A DNA stretch of 64,000 nt, taken from positions 1 through 64,000 of the forward strand of contig JASHPE010000104.1 of assembly GCA_030038235.1 (NCBI GenBank). The letters run 5' to 3'. The stretch's first letter is position 1. Every line of letters begins with the position of its first letter. The notes beneath the pieces are model-generated. The model had not been told where the DNA came from and ran no database searches. It saw only the letters and a program-made list of their open reading frames with translations. This document shows, piece after piece, positions 52,658-62,940 of this stretch. The translations under genes and the position numbers were made by a program. Origin of the DNA: Terriglobia bacterium (GTDB lineage: Bacteria > Acidobacteriota > Terriglobia > UBA7540).

Positions 52658-54165
52658 TGCCTGTCCAAGAACTGTCGACAGACGCGCTGAGCACCGAGCA
52701 TCTGCATGCAGACTTGAGGGGAAGGTCTGTTCGCGGGGGTCTGTGGACGGTCAGCTCGCAGGGTGCCACGTTCCTCATCGGATCCGTGGCAACGGTGGTG
52801 CTGGCGCGCCTGCTCGCACCTGCCGACTTCGGATTGGTGGCCATGGTGACGGCCATCACGGGGCTGGGACAGGCATTCGCGGACCTCGGCCTCTCGGAAG
52901 CGACGATCCAGAGCCAGGAGATCAACCAAAATCAAGTCAGCACGCTGTTCTGGATCAACGTCGCTGTCGGCTTCACGCTCACGCTGATTACGGCAGCTCT
53001 GGCTCCGGTGCTCACTTGGTTCTATCGCGAACCACGACTCATGGACCTCACGTTCTTGCTGTCTCTGACGTTTCTCATCTGCGGTTTGAGGGTACAGCAC
53101 GAGGCACTTCTCAAGCGCCGGATGCGGTTCTTATCCCTGGGGATCCGGAATGTGGCTTCCTATATTCTCGCTGTTCCGGTGGCCATCGTCATGGCTTTGC
53201 ACGGCGCCGGTTACTGGTCAGTGGCCGCCCTTCCGCTCATATTGAATTTCACCCAGATGGCGCTTTCCTGGCTGATGGTGAGGTGGATACCGAGCCTTCC
53301 TCGGCGCGACGCCGAAGTTCGTTCCCTCGTCGCTTTTGGCGGCAACGTCGCTGCCTCTTACCTCGTGACGAATGTGAATCGCAGCGCGGACCAAGTCCTG
53401 ATCGGCTGGTACTGGGCAGCCGGTCCGCTGGGACTGTATTCGAGGGCCTACAATCTCCTGATGCTTCCCGTGCGCCAGCTCAGTGGCCCGGCCTTCAGCG
53501 TTGCCATTCCCGCTTTCAGCAGACTCCAGGGCGATCCGGAGCGCTTTGCGCGATACTATCTGCGGGCCGCGAACCTGATGGTATGGATCAGCGCTCCAAT
53601 CTTCGGATTTCTCTTCGTAGCGGCGAAACCGGTGATTGTGCTGGCACTTGGGAATCAGTGGCGGGAAGCAGCGCCAGTTTTCCAGATCCTTGTGATTTCT
53701 GCGTTGGGCCAAGTGCTTTTTGAGTCCGCGCTATGGTTGTTTGTAAGCCGGGGTGAATCGGCTCGGCTTCTCAAACTCTTGCTGATCCTCTCCCCCATCA
53801 TCGTCGGCAGCTTTGCCATCGGCCTGCCGTTCGGCATCAAGGGAGTGGCCCTGTTCGGCTCCCTGGTTTTCGTTGCCATTCTCCCGTGGATTCTCAAATC
53901 CGCCTTCCGCGGTACTGACTTGACCCTGCAGCGTCTTGGGAAGGCTATCCTGTGCCCGATTTCACTGTGCCTCGCTGGTATTGCCCTGGCGGAAACTGCC
54001 CTATGCCTGATCGCCCCGCAGGCTATCGTTTCTCAGCTTCTGGTTGCGGCTCTGGGTTTTGCGGTCGCTTATTCACTTTCGGCGCTTGTGCCTGCCGTGC
54101 GGGGGGAGGCCATGACTCTAAGTGGATTATACAGCGAGTTGCGCCTGTCCAGCCAAACCGCCTAG
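52657..54165 (+). CDS. Wzx-type lipopolysaccharide/oligosaccharide flippase
   Basis: A 502-residue polytopic protein with about 12-14 membrane helices, beginning after a cytoplasmic leader with RSVRGGLWTVSSQGATFLIG and VVLARLLAPADFGLVAMVTA, the characteristic start of the polysaccharide-synthase/MVF-like exporter family. It moves undecaprenyl-linked repeat units across the inner membrane. It is the last gene of this sub-operon; a 75-base gap follows. A separate ABC exporter is encoded at 63040. Confidence 0.93.
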   Translation: MPVQELSTDALSTEHLHADLRGRSVRGGLWTVSSQGATFLIGSVATVVLARLLAPADFGLVAMVTAITGLGQAFADLGLSEATIQSQEINQNQVSTLFWINVAVGFTLTLITAALAPVLTWFYREPRLMDLTFLLSLTFLICGLRVQHEALLKRRMRFLSLGIRNVASYILAVPVAIVMALHGAGYWSVAALPLILNFTQMALSWLMVRWIPSLPRRDAEVRSLVAFGGNVAASYLVTNVNRSADQVLIGWYWAAGPLGLYSRAYNLLMLPVRQLSGPAFSVAIPAFSRLQGDPERFARYYLRAANLMVWISAPIFGFLFVAAKPVIVLALGNQWREAAPVFQILVISALGQVLFESALWLFVSRGESARLLKLLLILSPIIVGSFAIGLPFGIKGVALFGSLVFVAILPWILKSAFRGTDLTLQRLGKAILCPISLCLAGIALAETALCLIAPQAIVSQLLVAALGFAVAYSLSALVPAVRGEAMTLSGLYSELRLSSQTA

Positions 54166-54240
54166 CTAGCGAGCGAGGCGCGGGCGACCGCTACCTGGGA
54201 AGTTCATGGTCGGTCCGTGTAGGAGACGCGTCCCTGCGCC

Positions 54241-54768
54241 ATGGTGTTCCATGAAACCAAGCTCCAAGGGGTTTTTGAGATTGACGTTGAACCTCAAATC
54301 GACGCGCGCGGGTTCTTTGCGCGCACTTGGTGCCAAAGGGAATTCGAGGACAACGGGCTGAATCCCACGCTGGTGCAGTGCAGCATTTCGTTCAACGCGC
54401 GAAAGGGAACTCTACGAGGCATGCATTACCAGGCCGCGCCCTTTGCCGAGACCAAAGTGGTGCGCTGCACCCGAGGAGCGATCTACGACGTCGTGCTCGA
54501 CCTGCGTCCCCAATCACCAACCTTTAAAGAATGGGCCGCGGTGGGCCTGACGTCCGAGAAGCGGAATATGGTTTACGTTCCTGACGGGTGCGCGCACGGC
54601 TTCCTGACTTTAGAAGATGACACCGAGGTGTTCTATCAAATGTCGCAGTTCTACAATCCGGAATCGGCCCGGGGAGTGCGGTGGGATGATCCGGCGTTCC
54701 GGATTGCGTGGCCGGAAAAGGTGGAAGTAATTTCCGAGCGGGACCGAACCTACACGGACTTCGAGTAA
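54241..54768 (+). CDS. rfbC: dTDP-4-dehydrorhamnose 3,5-epimerase family protein
   Basis: A 175-residue cupin-fold epimerase. Hallmarks are FEIDVEPQIDARGFFARTWC, the catalytic histidine region KGTLRGMHYQAAPFAETKVV, and YVPDGCAHGFLTLEDDTEVF with tyrosine in YQMSQFY. RfbA, RfbB and RfbD are not nearby, while a CDP-type cytidylyltransferase is, so it may act on a different NDP-4-keto-sugar. It is three bases from the next gene. Confidence 0.92.
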   Translation: MVFHETKLQGVFEIDVEPQIDARGFFARTWCQREFEDNGLNPTLVQCSISFNARKGTLRGMHYQAAPFAETKVVRCTRGAIYDVVLDLRPQSPTFKEWAAVGLTSEKRNMVYVPDGCAHGFLTLEDDTEVFYQMSQFYNPESARGVRWDDPAFRIAWPEKVEVISERDRTYTDFE

Positions 54769-54771
54769 GAC

Positions 54772-56145
54772 ATGGGCCTGCTGGCAAAATTCGACCAACA
54801 AGATGCGGCCGAGATCGGCCAGGAAATGCACAGCTTTGCGGCCGGCTTATACCCGATTTGCCGGAGCATCACGGGTGATGGGATACGGCGCACGCTTGCC
54901 ATGATTCAGGATCGGATCCCGCTGCAAACCTTCGAGGTGCCGACGGGAACCCGGGTTTTCGATTGGACCGTTCCCAAAGAGTGGAATATTCGGGACGCCT
55001 ACATCAAGACGCCGAGCGGTCGGCGGGTGGTGGACTTTCAGAAGTGCAACTTGCACGTCTTGAATTACAGCGCGCCCCTGCATGCAACCATGCCGCTCGG
55101 CGATCTCAAGCAGCATCTGTTCACTCTGCCAGACCACCCCGATTGGATTCCTTACCGGACGTCCTACTACAAGGAAGATTGGGGATTCTGCCTTTCCCAT
55201 AATCAGATGCTGGCGCTTGAAGACGGCGATTACGAGGTCTCGATCGATTCCACACTCGAAGACGGACACTTGACCTACGGCGAGTGCTACCTGGCCGGAG
55301 ATTCGGCCGACGAAGTTCTGATCTCGTGTCACGCTTGTCATCCGTCGCTCGCCAACGACAATCTCTCCGGGCTGACCGTGGCCACGTTCCTAGCGAAGCT
55401 CCTGTCTGGACGCGATCTCCGGTACTCGTACAGGTTTCTGTTTATTCCCGGAACCGTCGGGGCCATCACGTGGCTCGCCCGGAATCGCGACACAGTTGAG
55501 CGCATCCGGCATGGTCTAATCCTGACGTGCATCGGAGACGCAGGCGGATTCCATTACAAGAAGAGCCGCCAGGGAAACGCCGAGATCGACCGGGCCGCAG
55601 ATCATGTTCTGAGCCACTCCGGCGAATCTTCGGAGATTCTGGAGTTCTCTCCCTATGGCTATGACGAGCGGCAGTACTGCTCTCCGGGGTTCAACCTTCC
55701 CGTCGGTTGCCTGATGCGAAGTGTCTGGGAAAGCTTTCCCGAGTATCACACGTCGGCCGACAATCTCGACTTCATCCGACCCGGCCAACTGGCGAAGTCA
55801 TTGCGTGTTTGCGTGGGCATTGTGGACGTACTCGAAAACAACCGGTCATATTGCAGCGAGAATCCCTACTGCGAACCCCAACTGGGCCGGCGAGGCCTCT
55901 ACCGGTCCGCGGAGGGCGGGGCAAGCAGGGAAGAAATGATGGCGCGCCTTTGGGTATTGAACCTCTCTGACGGAACGCACTCTCTGTTGGACATCGCGGA
56001 GCGGTCTGGCATGTTCTTTCCGGTCCTCAGCGAGGCTGCCGACCTCCTTTGCCGGGAGGGACTGCTTGCGGTCGTCCCGAACGGCGGTGGTGATCGAAGG
56101 CGCCAGATCGAGGCTATGCGCGAGAACAGCCTGCCAAGTTCATAG
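54772..56145 (+). CDS. DUF4910-type aminopeptidase-like protein of nucleotide-sugar clusters
   Basis: A 457-residue protein. The central domain has a zinc-peptidase-like pattern: [20 protein letters not shown] with a histidine and Asn-Asp, then [31 protein letters not shown] and [11 protein letters not shown] near the end. This matches the DUF4910/DUF2172 type that recurs in lipopolysaccharide loci beside RfbC-like and SDR genes. The C-terminal ~80 residues look like a winged-helix domain ([20 protein letters not shown]). The true reaction is unknown; hydrolysis or aminoacyl transfer are possible. Confidence 0.8.
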   Translation: MGLLAKFDQQDAAEIGQEMHSFAAGLYPICRSITGDGIRRTLAMIQDRIPLQTFEVPTGTRVFDWTVPKEWNIRDAYIKTPSGRRVVDFQKCNLHVLNYSAPLHATMPLGDLKQHLFTLPDHPDWIPYRTSYYKEDWGFCLSHNQMLALEDGDYEVSIDSTLEDGHLTYGECYLAGDSADEVLISCHACHPSLANDNLSGLTVATFLAKLLSGRDLRYSYRFLFIPGTVGAITWLARNRDTVERIRHGLILTCIGDAGGFHYKKSRQGNAEIDRAADHVLSHSGESSEILEFSPYGYDERQYCSPGFNLPVGCLMRSVWESFPEYHTSADNLDFIRPGQLAKSLRVCVGIVDVLENNRSYCSENPYCEPQLGRRGLYRSAEGGASREEMMARLWVLNLSDGTHSLLDIAERSGMFFPVLSEAADLLCREGLLAVVPNGGGDRRRQIEAMRENSLPSS

Positions 56146-56207
56146 AAAGGAGATCCTCTTGCTTCGATCGCAGAATCAAATCTGCTCCGAGGCGGAGACA
56201 CACAACG

Positions 56208-57260
56208 ATGAAAATCCTGCTAACAGGGCATAAAGGTTACATCGGAGCCGTAGCTGGACCCGTTTTGCATTCTGCCGGCCACGAAGTCGTCGGCCTGGAC
56301 ACGGATCTCTTCGCCGGCTGCGAGTTCGGCGAAGCGGCCCCCGAGATTCCGGAGGTCCGCAAAGACCTCCGCGACCTGACCGAGGCTGATCTCGATGGCT
56401 TCGACGCGGTGCTACATCTCGCCGCACTCTCGAACGATCCACTCGGCAACCTCGATCTCGCGATCACTTACGACATCAACCACCTAGCCTCGGTGCGGCT
56501 GGCCAAGCTCGCCAAGGCGGCAGGCGTGAAGCGCTTTGTCTTCTCCTCGTCGTGCAGCACTTACGGTGCCGCAGGAGATGCATTCCTGACCGAGACCGCT
56601 GATCTTAACCCGGTCACACCCTACGGCGAGTCGAAGGTTCTCGCGGAGCGCGACATTGCCCTCCTGGCCGACGAGAATTTCAGCCCGACCTATTTGCGGA
56701 ATGCGACCGCTTACGGGGTCTCTCCGAGGCTGCGGCTTGACATCGTTTTGAACGACTTCGTGGCATCGGCGTGCACTACCGGCCGGGTGTACATCAAGAG
56801 CGACGGCACGCCGTGGCGTCCCATCGTGCACATCCGCGACATCATCGCGGCAATGCTTGCTACGCTCGAAGCGCCGCAAGAGGCCATCCACAACCAGACG
56901 TTCAATGTCGGCCGGACCGATGAGAACTACCGCATCCGTGAATTGGCGGAGATCGTCGCTGAGACGGTTCCGGGGTGCCCCGTGGAATACGCTCCCGGCG
57001 GTGGTCCGGACCTTCGTTGCTACCGCGTGAACTGCGATAAAGTCTGCCAGATGCTGCCGGGTTTTAGGCCGCAGTGGACGGCCCGCCAGGGCGCGCAGGA
57101 ACTCTATGACGCCTACCGCGCCGCCGGGCTCGCAGCCGAAGACCTTGAACGCGGCCGCTACATCCGGATCCGCCACATCCAGCGCCTTCTTAAAGCGGGG
57201 AGCTTGGATGCATCCCTCCGCTGGCGCGGACACAACGCCGGCACCGCGATGGTTGCTTGA
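56208..57260 (+). CDS. NAD-dependent epimerase/dehydratase (extended SDR)
   Basis: A 350-residue extended [23 protein letters not shown] is the NAD loop, with [10 protein letters not shown] and the catalytic [10 protein letters not shown]. The C-terminal [20 protein letters not shown] and [13 protein letters not shown] resemble nucleotide-sugar reductases of the CDP/dTDP branched-sugar kind. Its 3' end overlaps the proposed start of the methyltransferase gene. Confidence 0.93.
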   Translation: MKILLTGHKGYIGAVAGPVLHSAGHEVVGLDTDLFAGCEFGEAAPEIPEVRKDLRDLTEADLDGFDAVLHLAALSNDPLGNLDLAITYDINHLASVRLAKLAKAAGVKRFVFSSSCSTYGAAGDAFLTETADLNPVTPYGESKVLAERDIALLADENFSPTYLRNATAYGVSPRLRLDIVLNDFVASACTTGRVYIKSDGTPWRPIVHIRDIIAAMLATLEAPQEAIHNQTFNVGRTDENYRIRELAEIVAETVPGCPVEYAPGGGPDLRCYRVNCDKVCQMLPGFRPQWTARQGAQELYDAYRAAGLAAEDLERGRYIRIRHIQRLLKAGSLDASLRWRGHNAGTAMVA

Positions 57261-58560
57261 GCCGCAATTTCCACCTATGCAAGCGCCTGAGTTAGCAATC
57301 CAGCCTCCTATCGATCATCACGATCCAGCCCCAGCCCGGCCTTGCCGGTTCTGCGGGGCGGGCGTGGAACGAACCTTCGTCGATCTGGGGATGTCTCCGC
57401 TTTGTGAGACTTACCCGTCGGCAGACGAACTCCATCGTGGTGAGATCTACTACCCGCTCCACGTTTTTGTCTGCGATCGGTGCTTCCTGGTGCAACTGGG
57501 AGAATACGAAACGCCAGAGAACATATTCAGCGAGTACCCCTACTTTTCTTCCTATTCCGACTCCTGGCTCAGACACGCTGAGAATTATCGCGACAAAATG
57601 ATGACCGCATTTGAGCTGGGTCGGCAGAGTTTCATTGTCGAAGTGGCAAGTAACGACGGTTACCTGCTGCAATACTTCGTGGAGCGGCACGTGCCCGTGT
57701 TGGGCATCGAGCCTGCGGCGAACGTGGCCAGAGTGGCCATCGAGAAGGGTGTGCCGACGCTCGTGAAGTTCTTCGGCGCTCGCTTGGCGGAAGAGTTGGC
57801 CGCCGAGGACCGCTGCGCCGACTTGGTTATCGGCAACAACGTCCTGGCACAGGTCCCGGACTTGAACGATTTTGTGGAAGGGCTGCGGATTCTGCTCAAA
57901 CGTGACGCTGTCCTGACGTTGGAATTTCCCCACCTGCAGCGGTTGATCCAACGGAACGAGTTTGACACGATTTACCACGAACATTTCTCGTATTTTTCGA
58001 TGCTCACCACTGTGCGCATCCTTGAGGCTCACGGATTGAGAGTGTTCGAGGTGGAGGAGTTGCCGACCCACGGTGGCTCCCTCCGCGTCTACGCCTGCAG
58101 GACAGAGAACCAAACGAAGAAGATCGGGTCGAGCGTGAGACGGGTGATCGCGGAGGAAGAGCGGGTCGGGCTGGCTTCGGCGGAAGGTTACGCGAGTTTT
58201 GCTTTGCAGGTGCGACAGACCAAGTGGGCACTGCTGGATTTTCTTCTCACGTCGGCGCGCCAGGGCAAGTCGGTGGCGGGGTATGGCGCGCCCGGCAAAA
58301 GCGCCACGCTGCTGCATTACTGCGGCATTGGAAAGGATCTCATCCAATACACGGTCGACCGCAGCCCGTACAAGCAGGGTCGATTCCTGCCGGGCACTCA
58401 CATTCCGATCTATCATCCGAACCGGATCCGTGAGACCAAGCCGGATTATGTGATCATCCTGCCCTGGAACCTGAAAGACGAAATCATGGACCAGTTGCAG
58501 TTCATCCGGGAGTGGGGCGGTCGCTTCGTCGTGCCGATTCCGGAAGTCACGATTTACTGA
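57208..58560 (+). CDS. SAM-dependent sugar C-methyltransferase (NovU/TylC3-like, zinc-binding)
   Basis: About 450 residues in three parts: an N-terminal zinc-ribbon-like domain ([16 protein letters not shown], later [18 protein letters not shown]), a class I methyltransferase core ([52 protein letters not shown]), and the C-terminal domain of this family with [20 protein letters not shown] and [22 protein letters not shown] carries the catalytic-type histidine and tyrosine. Enzymes of this type add a methyl at C3 of NDP-4-keto-6-deoxysugars. ATG 57208 has GGGGAG six bases upstream; ATG 57277 is an alternative without a clear site. Confidence 0.93.
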   Translation: MHPSAGADTTPAPRWLLEPQFPPMQAPELAIQPPIDHHDPAPARPCRFCGAGVERTFVDLGMSPLCETYPSADELHRGEIYYPLHVFVCDRCFLVQLGEYETPENIFSEYPYFSSYSDSWLRHAENYRDKMMTAFELGRQSFIVEVASNDGYLLQYFVERHVPVLGIEPAANVARVAIEKGVPTLVKFFGARLAEELAAEDRCADLVIGNNVLAQVPDLNDFVEGLRILLKRDAVLTLEFPHLQRLIQRNEFDTIYHEHFSYFSMLTTVRILEAHGLRVFEVEELPTHGGSLRVYACRTENQTKKIGSSVRRVIAEEERVGLASAEGYASFALQVRQTKWALLDFLLTSARQGKSVAGYGAPGKSATLLHYCGIGKDLIQYTVDRSPYKQGRFLPGTHIPIYHPNRIRETKPDYVIILPWNLKDEIMDQLQFIREWGGRFVVPIPEVTIY

Positions 58561-58576
58561 GGCCTGGAGGCCAATC

Positions 58577-59383
58577 ATGAAGGTTGTTCTGTTTTGTGGC
58601 GGCGCGGGAATGAGACTGAGGGGCTACTCCGAGGATGTCCCGAAGCCCATGGTGACCATCGGCTCGCGGCCAGTGCTTTGGCATGTTATGAAGTACTATG
58701 CGCACTTCGGCCACAAAGACTTCGTCCTCTGCCTCGGCTACAAGGCAAACGTGATCAAGAGCTACTTTCTCGAATACGAGGAATCGGTGTCCAACGACTT
58801 CGTATACTCACAGGGTGGCAGGAACCTGGAGTTTATGCAGCGCGACATTGATGACTGGACCATCACGTTTGTCGACACTGGATTGCAGTCAACCATCGCG
58901 GACCGATTGCGCATGGTCGAGCCGTATCTGCAAGGGGACGACATGTTTCTTGCCAATTACAGCGATGGCCTGACGGACTTTCACTTGCCGGGCATAATTG
59001 AAGAGTTTTCCCGCCGCGACGGTTACGCCTCGTTTCTCGCCGTACAGCCCCGCTCCAGCAGCCTGGACACGGTTCAGATGGACGAGCACGGCTCTGTGCA
59101 GGAGATCAAATGCGTAAGGGATGCCAACATCTGGGTGAATGGCGGCTACTTCGTGCTGCGGAAGGAAGTCTTTCGATATATCAAACCGAGAGAGGAACTC
59201 ATTTACGAGCCCTTTCGGCGCATGATTTCCGAGAAACGGGTGTGGTCGAAAAGGTATACCGGGTTCTGGCAGTGTATGGACACCTTTAGAGACAAGCAAA
59301 TGCTCGATGAGCTGGAAGCCTCAGGCGAGGCCCCGTGGTGCCTTTGGAAGAACGGCTATTCAGCCAGGCGCGTGGTGGCGTGA
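58577..59383 (+). CDS. rfbF: Glucose-1-phosphate cytidylyltransferase-type nucleotidyltransferase
   Basis: A 268-residue nucleotidyltransferase: VVLFCGGAGMRLRGYSEDVP with KPMVTIGSRPVLWHVMKYY, FVLCLGYKANVIKSYF, FLANYSDGLTDFHLPG, and GFWQCMDTFRDKQMLDEL. This pattern, with the C-terminal WQCMDT-R-DK stretch, is that of RfbF, which makes CDP-glucose for 3,6-dideoxyhexoses. A CDP-glucose 4,6-dehydratase (RfbG) is not seen, so the product or the next step may differ. The start follows GGAGGCCAATC. Its stop overlaps the next gene's GTG. Confidence 0.92.
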   Translation: MKVVLFCGGAGMRLRGYSEDVPKPMVTIGSRPVLWHVMKYYAHFGHKDFVLCLGYKANVIKSYFLEYEESVSNDFVYSQGGRNLEFMQRDIDDWTITFVDTGLQSTIADRLRMVEPYLQGDDMFLANYSDGLTDFHLPGIIEEFSRRDGYASFLAVQPRSSSLDTVQMDEHGSVQEIKCVRDANIWVNGGYFVLRKEVFRYIKPREELIYEPFRRMISEKRVWSKRYTGFWQCMDTFRDKQMLDELEASGEAPWCLWKNGYSARRVVA

Positions 59384-60042
59384 TCAAGCTGAGCCTTCCG
59401 AACAACGAGACGAAGCCCTCCAATGTGCTCTGCCTTGGCGCTCATGCGGATGATATCGAGATCGGTTGCGGTGGTACTCTGTTGTACCTCGCGGGCGTCT
59501 TGCCGCAAGTGAGATTCCACTGGGTAGTACTAAGCACGCCGGGACCCCGTCGGCAGGAAGCGAAGAAGGCAGCCGAACTGTTCGCGTGCGGCCGAGATTG
59601 CGAAGTTGTTCTCAAGGACTTTCGGGATGGGTTTTTTCCATACAGCGGTGACGAGTTGAAGCAGTTTTTCGAAGAAATCAAGGGTCAGGTGAGTCCCGAC
59701 TTGATTTTCACCCCCTGGCGAGAAGATGCGCACCAGGATCACCGGCTGGTGGCAGAACTGACCTGGAACACATTTCGAAACCATCTGATCCTCGAATATG
59801 AAATTCCGAAATACGACGGCGATCTGGGACGGCCCAACATGTTCATTCCCCTGGAGGCGCCGCTGTACGAAAAGAAGGTCGACTACCTGTTCGAGGTGTT
59901 CAAGTCTCAGAACGCCAAGCCGTGGTTTGACCGTGCAATCTTTCTGGGTCTGATGCGGATCCGCGGTATGGAATCGAACTCCGCTAGCGGCTACGCCGAG
60001 GCGTTCCATGCCCGAAAAGTGCTGGTGCATTCGACGATATGA
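59380..60042 (+). CDS. PIG-L family deacetylase
   Basis: A 220-residue zinc deacetylase of the LmbE/PIG-L type. The metal motif VLCLGAHADDIEIGCGGTLL is near the N-terminus and the second motif is DAHQDHRLVAELTWNTF; the usual AHPDD is AHADD here, common in this subgroup. It may remove an acetyl group from a nucleotide or lipid-linked amino sugar. GTG 59380 overlaps the preceding stop by four bases. The end overlaps the next gene by four bases. Confidence 0.92.
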   Translation: MIKLSLPNNETKPSNVLCLGAHADDIEIGCGGTLLYLAGVLPQVRFHWVVLSTPGPRRQEAKKAAELFACGRDCEVVLKDFRDGFFPYSGDELKQFFEEIKGQVSPDLIFTPWREDAHQDHRLVAELTWNTFRNHLILEYEIPKYDGDLGRPNMFIPLEAPLYEKKVDYLFEVFKSQNAKPWFDRAIFLGLMRIRGMESNSASGYAEAFHARKVLVHSTI

Positions 60043-61367
60043 ATGAGACCCGGCATGGGACTGCAGAAAGTCGCAATCGAACGCTCCATTCGGCGGGTCC
60101 GAGCCGCTTACAGGCGGAAGCGGCCCGGCGGCAGTTTGAAGTCAGCCGCGAGCATCGGAATTCAGGCTGGCCACAGTTCATGGAGTCGGTTGAGACAGAG
60201 GACCGATCTAAATTTAGCAGGATGCTGGCGCCCCGCGAGTCTAACGAGAAAGGGCCCGCTCGAATTCTGGGCTTGGTCTGCGCCGCCGTCCTGTGCAGCA
60301 TCCTCGTGGCAGGACTCCGGCCGTTCCACGCTCCCCAAAACGACGTCACCTGGTTGGTGGGCGGCCGAGGTCTGCACTTTGGCGAGTATGGCACGATCCT
60401 GAGTTCGGGCACCTTCAAGTCAGTTTGGGACTATGGCAAACCAACCGGCAGCCTTGAGATTTGGCTCAAGCCTAGCAGCGTATGGGACAACGAGAGCACC
60501 ATGCTGGCATTTTACAGTCCGGAAAAGACTGAGGAATTTTCTCTGCACCAGTCGTACGACGCCCTCACCTTGGAGAGTGACATCCAGGCTCAGCCGCGTC
60601 AGATTCGCAGGACAACCCTACTTGTACACGACGTGTTTCACCAAAACACATCAGTATTTGTGGCGATTGCAGGAGGGCCGCAAGGGACGTGGGTTTGGGT
60701 GAACGGTTCGCTGGCGCAGAGCGCCCAGTCATTCCCGTTCGTGTTATCCGGCTCAATGATTGTCGCCACCTCGCCGGTTGCTAACAACAGTTGGTCGGGG
60801 GACCTGTTTGGACTCGCGATTTACAATAACGAGCTTACTCAGGAGCAGATTCTGAGTCACTACAAGACGTGGACGACGGCGGGACGGCCTCGCATCACCG
60901 AAAGCGATCATACAGTTGCGCTGTATCTGTTTGATGAGGGTCATGGAAGCATCGTCCATAACGAGTCTGGCGCAGGAGTTGATTTGCATATCCCTCGGCA
61001 TTACGTGATTTTGAACGAAAAGTTGCTCGAGCCTTTCTGGATGGAATTCTCCTGGGATTGGAGTTACTGGGAGTCAGATATCATTAACATTGCGGGCTTC
61101 CTTCCCTTAGGCTTCTTCTTTTGCGCATATTTCGCGTCGGTGCGAAAAGTGAAACGTGCAGCTTTGGCCACCATTGCCCTCGGACTGATGGTGAGCGTGC
61201 TGATTGAAACCTTGCAGAGTTTTCTGCCAACGCGGGATTCTGGCACAACGGACATCATCACGAACACGTTGGGCACGTGTCTCGGAACCGCTCTGTACTG
61301 GAGGAGACCCGCACGAGCTTTGCTGGCACGCGTCCTCGACCTCATTCCTCTTGCGACAACCAGATGA
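60039..61367 (+). CDS. LamG-VanZ fusion membrane protein
   Basis: A 442-residue protein. After a basic leader and a membrane helix (ILGLVCAAVLCSILVAGL), a LamG/concanavalin-like lectin domain spans ~115-320 (GSLEIWLKPSSVWDNESTML and LFGLAIYNNELTQEQILSHY). Then come three membrane helices of the VanZ family (INIAGFLPLGFFFCAYF, ALATIALGLMVSVLIETLQS) with the closing FLPTRDSGTTDIITNTLGT. VanZ proteins are linked to teicoplanin resistance; in surface-polysaccharide loci their role is unclear. The lectin could bind the glycan in the periplasm. It sits between the deacetylase and aminotransferase genes. Confidence 0.88.
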   Translation: MNETRHGTAESRNRTLHSAGPSRLQAEAARRQFEVSREHRNSGWPQFMESVETEDRSKFSRMLAPRESNEKGPARILGLVCAAVLCSILVAGLRPFHAPQNDVTWLVGGRGLHFGEYGTILSSGTFKSVWDYGKPTGSLEIWLKPSSVWDNESTMLAFYSPEKTEEFSLHQSYDALTLESDIQAQPRQIRRTTLLVHDVFHQNTSVFVAIAGGPQGTWVWVNGSLAQSAQSFPFVLSGSMIVATSPVANNSWSGDLFGLAIYNNELTQEQILSHYKTWTTAGRPRITESDHTVALYLFDEGHGSIVHNESGAGVDLHIPRHYVILNEKLLEPFWMEFSWDWSYWESDIINIAGFLPLGFFFCAYFASVRKVKRAALATIALGLMVSVLIETLQSFLPTRDSGTTDIITNTLGTCLGTALYWRRPARALLARVLDLIPLATTR

Positions 61368-61506
61368 TCCCCGTCGATTGTCAGCCCTCACTTAGTGCGC
61401 CGGTCGGTCGTTTTAGGGGAGTCACGGGCGACGTGCCCCCATCCAGAGAAGCGTTCCACACTCGAAGAGTGATGATTCATTGGGAAGCTTGAAAGAGAGA
61501 TCCAGC

Positions 61507-62868
61507 ATGCCGAGGGTTGGGAATCAACTGATCGATCCGGCGCTCGCGGCCGATGGCCCGATGGACTTCTCCAGATCCCGTGCCCTTCTACCGAAAGCGC
61601 GCCGTCTCATTCCGGGCGGCGCCCACACGTATGCTAAAGGAGAGGATCAATATCCAGAGCAGGCCCCGGCGTTCATTGCTCGCGGCAAAGGCTGCCACGT
61701 TTGGGATGTTGATGGCAATGAGTTTATTGAATTCGGAATGGGGCTGCGTGCCGTCACGCTAGGCCATGCCTATCAGCCAGTTATCGATGCCGCCCGCCAC
61801 CAAATGAACCTCGGCACAAATTTTACTCGGCCGACGAAGATCGAAGTGGACCTTGCGGATGCAATGCTCGAGGTTATCGATGGGGCCGAAATGGTGAAGT
61901 TTGCCAAGAACGGCTCCGACGTCACAACCGCCGCCGTTAAACTGGCCAGAGCTTATACCGGCCGCGACTTGGTCGCGATATGCGCCGACCAGCCGTTCTT
62001 TTCGACCGACGATTGGTTTATCGGCACCACCGAGATGAATGCCGGCATCCCCGCGGCGATCATCGCTATGACGCTAAAGTTCCGGTATAACGATATCGAG
62101 GGGTTGCGAGCGCTCTTCGACCAGCACCCCGGCCAGATTGCCTGCGTTCTCATGGAGGCAGAAGCTGCGACTCCTCCCTTCCCCGGCTACCTGAATCAAG
62201 TCAAAGAGCTCTGCGAGTCGCAAGGGACGCTCCTCGTCTTCGACGAAATGATCACGGGCTTCCGCTGGCATCTGGGAGGAGCCCAGAAGTTCCATGATGT
62301 TGTTCCTCATTTGTCTGCTTTCGGCAAGGCGATGGGAAACGGATTTGCAATCTCAGCACTGGCCGGCAAGCGCGAAATCATGCGGCTCGGCGGGCTGGAT
62401 CACGATCAAGCGCGAGTCTTCCTGCTGTCCACCACCCACGGCGCCGAAACACATGCCTTGGCCGCATCGCTCGAAACCCTCCGGATCTACCAAGAGCGGA
62501 CCGTGGTTGACTTTCTCTGGAAGCAGGGAGAGCGGTTGCGCGCCCTTGTAAACCAGTCGATTGCGGAGAACCGGCTCGAAGGCTTTTTTGAACTCATAGG
62601 TCGGCCCTGCAACCTGGTCTTCGCCACCTTGGACCAGGAGCGCAACCGGTCGCAGGCTTTCCGGACACTGTTCGTGCAGGAGTTGATTCGGCGCGGTGTG
62701 ATCGCTCCGTCATTTGTGGTGAGTTTCTCGCACACCGATGCGGATATTGAACGGACTTTCGAAGCGGTCTATGAAGCTCACGCGATCTATCGTAAGGCGC
62801 TGGACGAAGGAATCGGCAAGTACCTCGAGGGGCGTCCCCTGAAGCCGGTGAACCGAAGGTTCAACTAG
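61507..62868 (+). CDS. Class III aminotransferase (glutamate-1-semialdehyde aminomutase-like)
   Basis: A 453-residue PLP enzyme. The family pattern includes VWDVDGNEFIEFGMGL, FAKNGSDVTTAAVKLARAYT, LLVFDEMITGFRW and the Schiff-base lysine in SAFGKAMGNGFAISAL. It resembles GSA aminomutase but is in a nucleotide-sugar block, so an amino-sugar role is more likely than haem synthesis. ATG 61507 follows AGAGAG; a TTG at 61480 is less likely. Confidence 0.9.
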   Translation: MPRVGNQLIDPALAADGPMDFSRSRALLPKARRLIPGGAHTYAKGEDQYPEQAPAFIARGKGCHVWDVDGNEFIEFGMGLRAVTLGHAYQPVIDAARHQMNLGTNFTRPTKIEVDLADAMLEVIDGAEMVKFAKNGSDVTTAAVKLARAYTGRDLVAICADQPFFSTDDWFIGTTEMNAGIPAAIIAMTLKFRYNDIEGLRALFDQHPGQIACVLMEAEAATPPFPGYLNQVKELCESQGTLLVFDEMITGFRWHLGGAQKFHDVVPHLSAFGKAMGNGFAISALAGKREIMRLGGLDHDQARVFLLSTTHGAETHALAASLETLRIYQERTVVDFLWKQGERLRALVNQSIAENRLEGFFELIGRPCNLVFATLDQERNRSQAFRTLFVQELIRRGVIAPSFVVSFSHTDADIERTFEAVYEAHAIYRKALDEGIGKYLEGRPLKPVNRRFN

Positions 62869-62940
62869 CGCTTGGTTGCATCGATCCGCGCGATCATTTA
62901 CGGTTGCCGGGAGGGTGGCGTTTTAACCCCGCCGAAAACG

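Noticed and set aside
57292-58578. Long minus-strand open frame (428 codons) opposite the C-methyltransferase gene
   Set aside because: It is the antisense of a gene with clear family motifs; its translation shows no domain and is rich in His/Arg/Gln as expected from antisense reading of GC-rich DNA.
61507-62868. Assigning hemL to the class III aminotransferase
   Set aside because: Sequence resembles GSA aminomutase, but the location in a nucleotide-sugar cassette makes a haem-pathway role doubtful, so no symbol was given.
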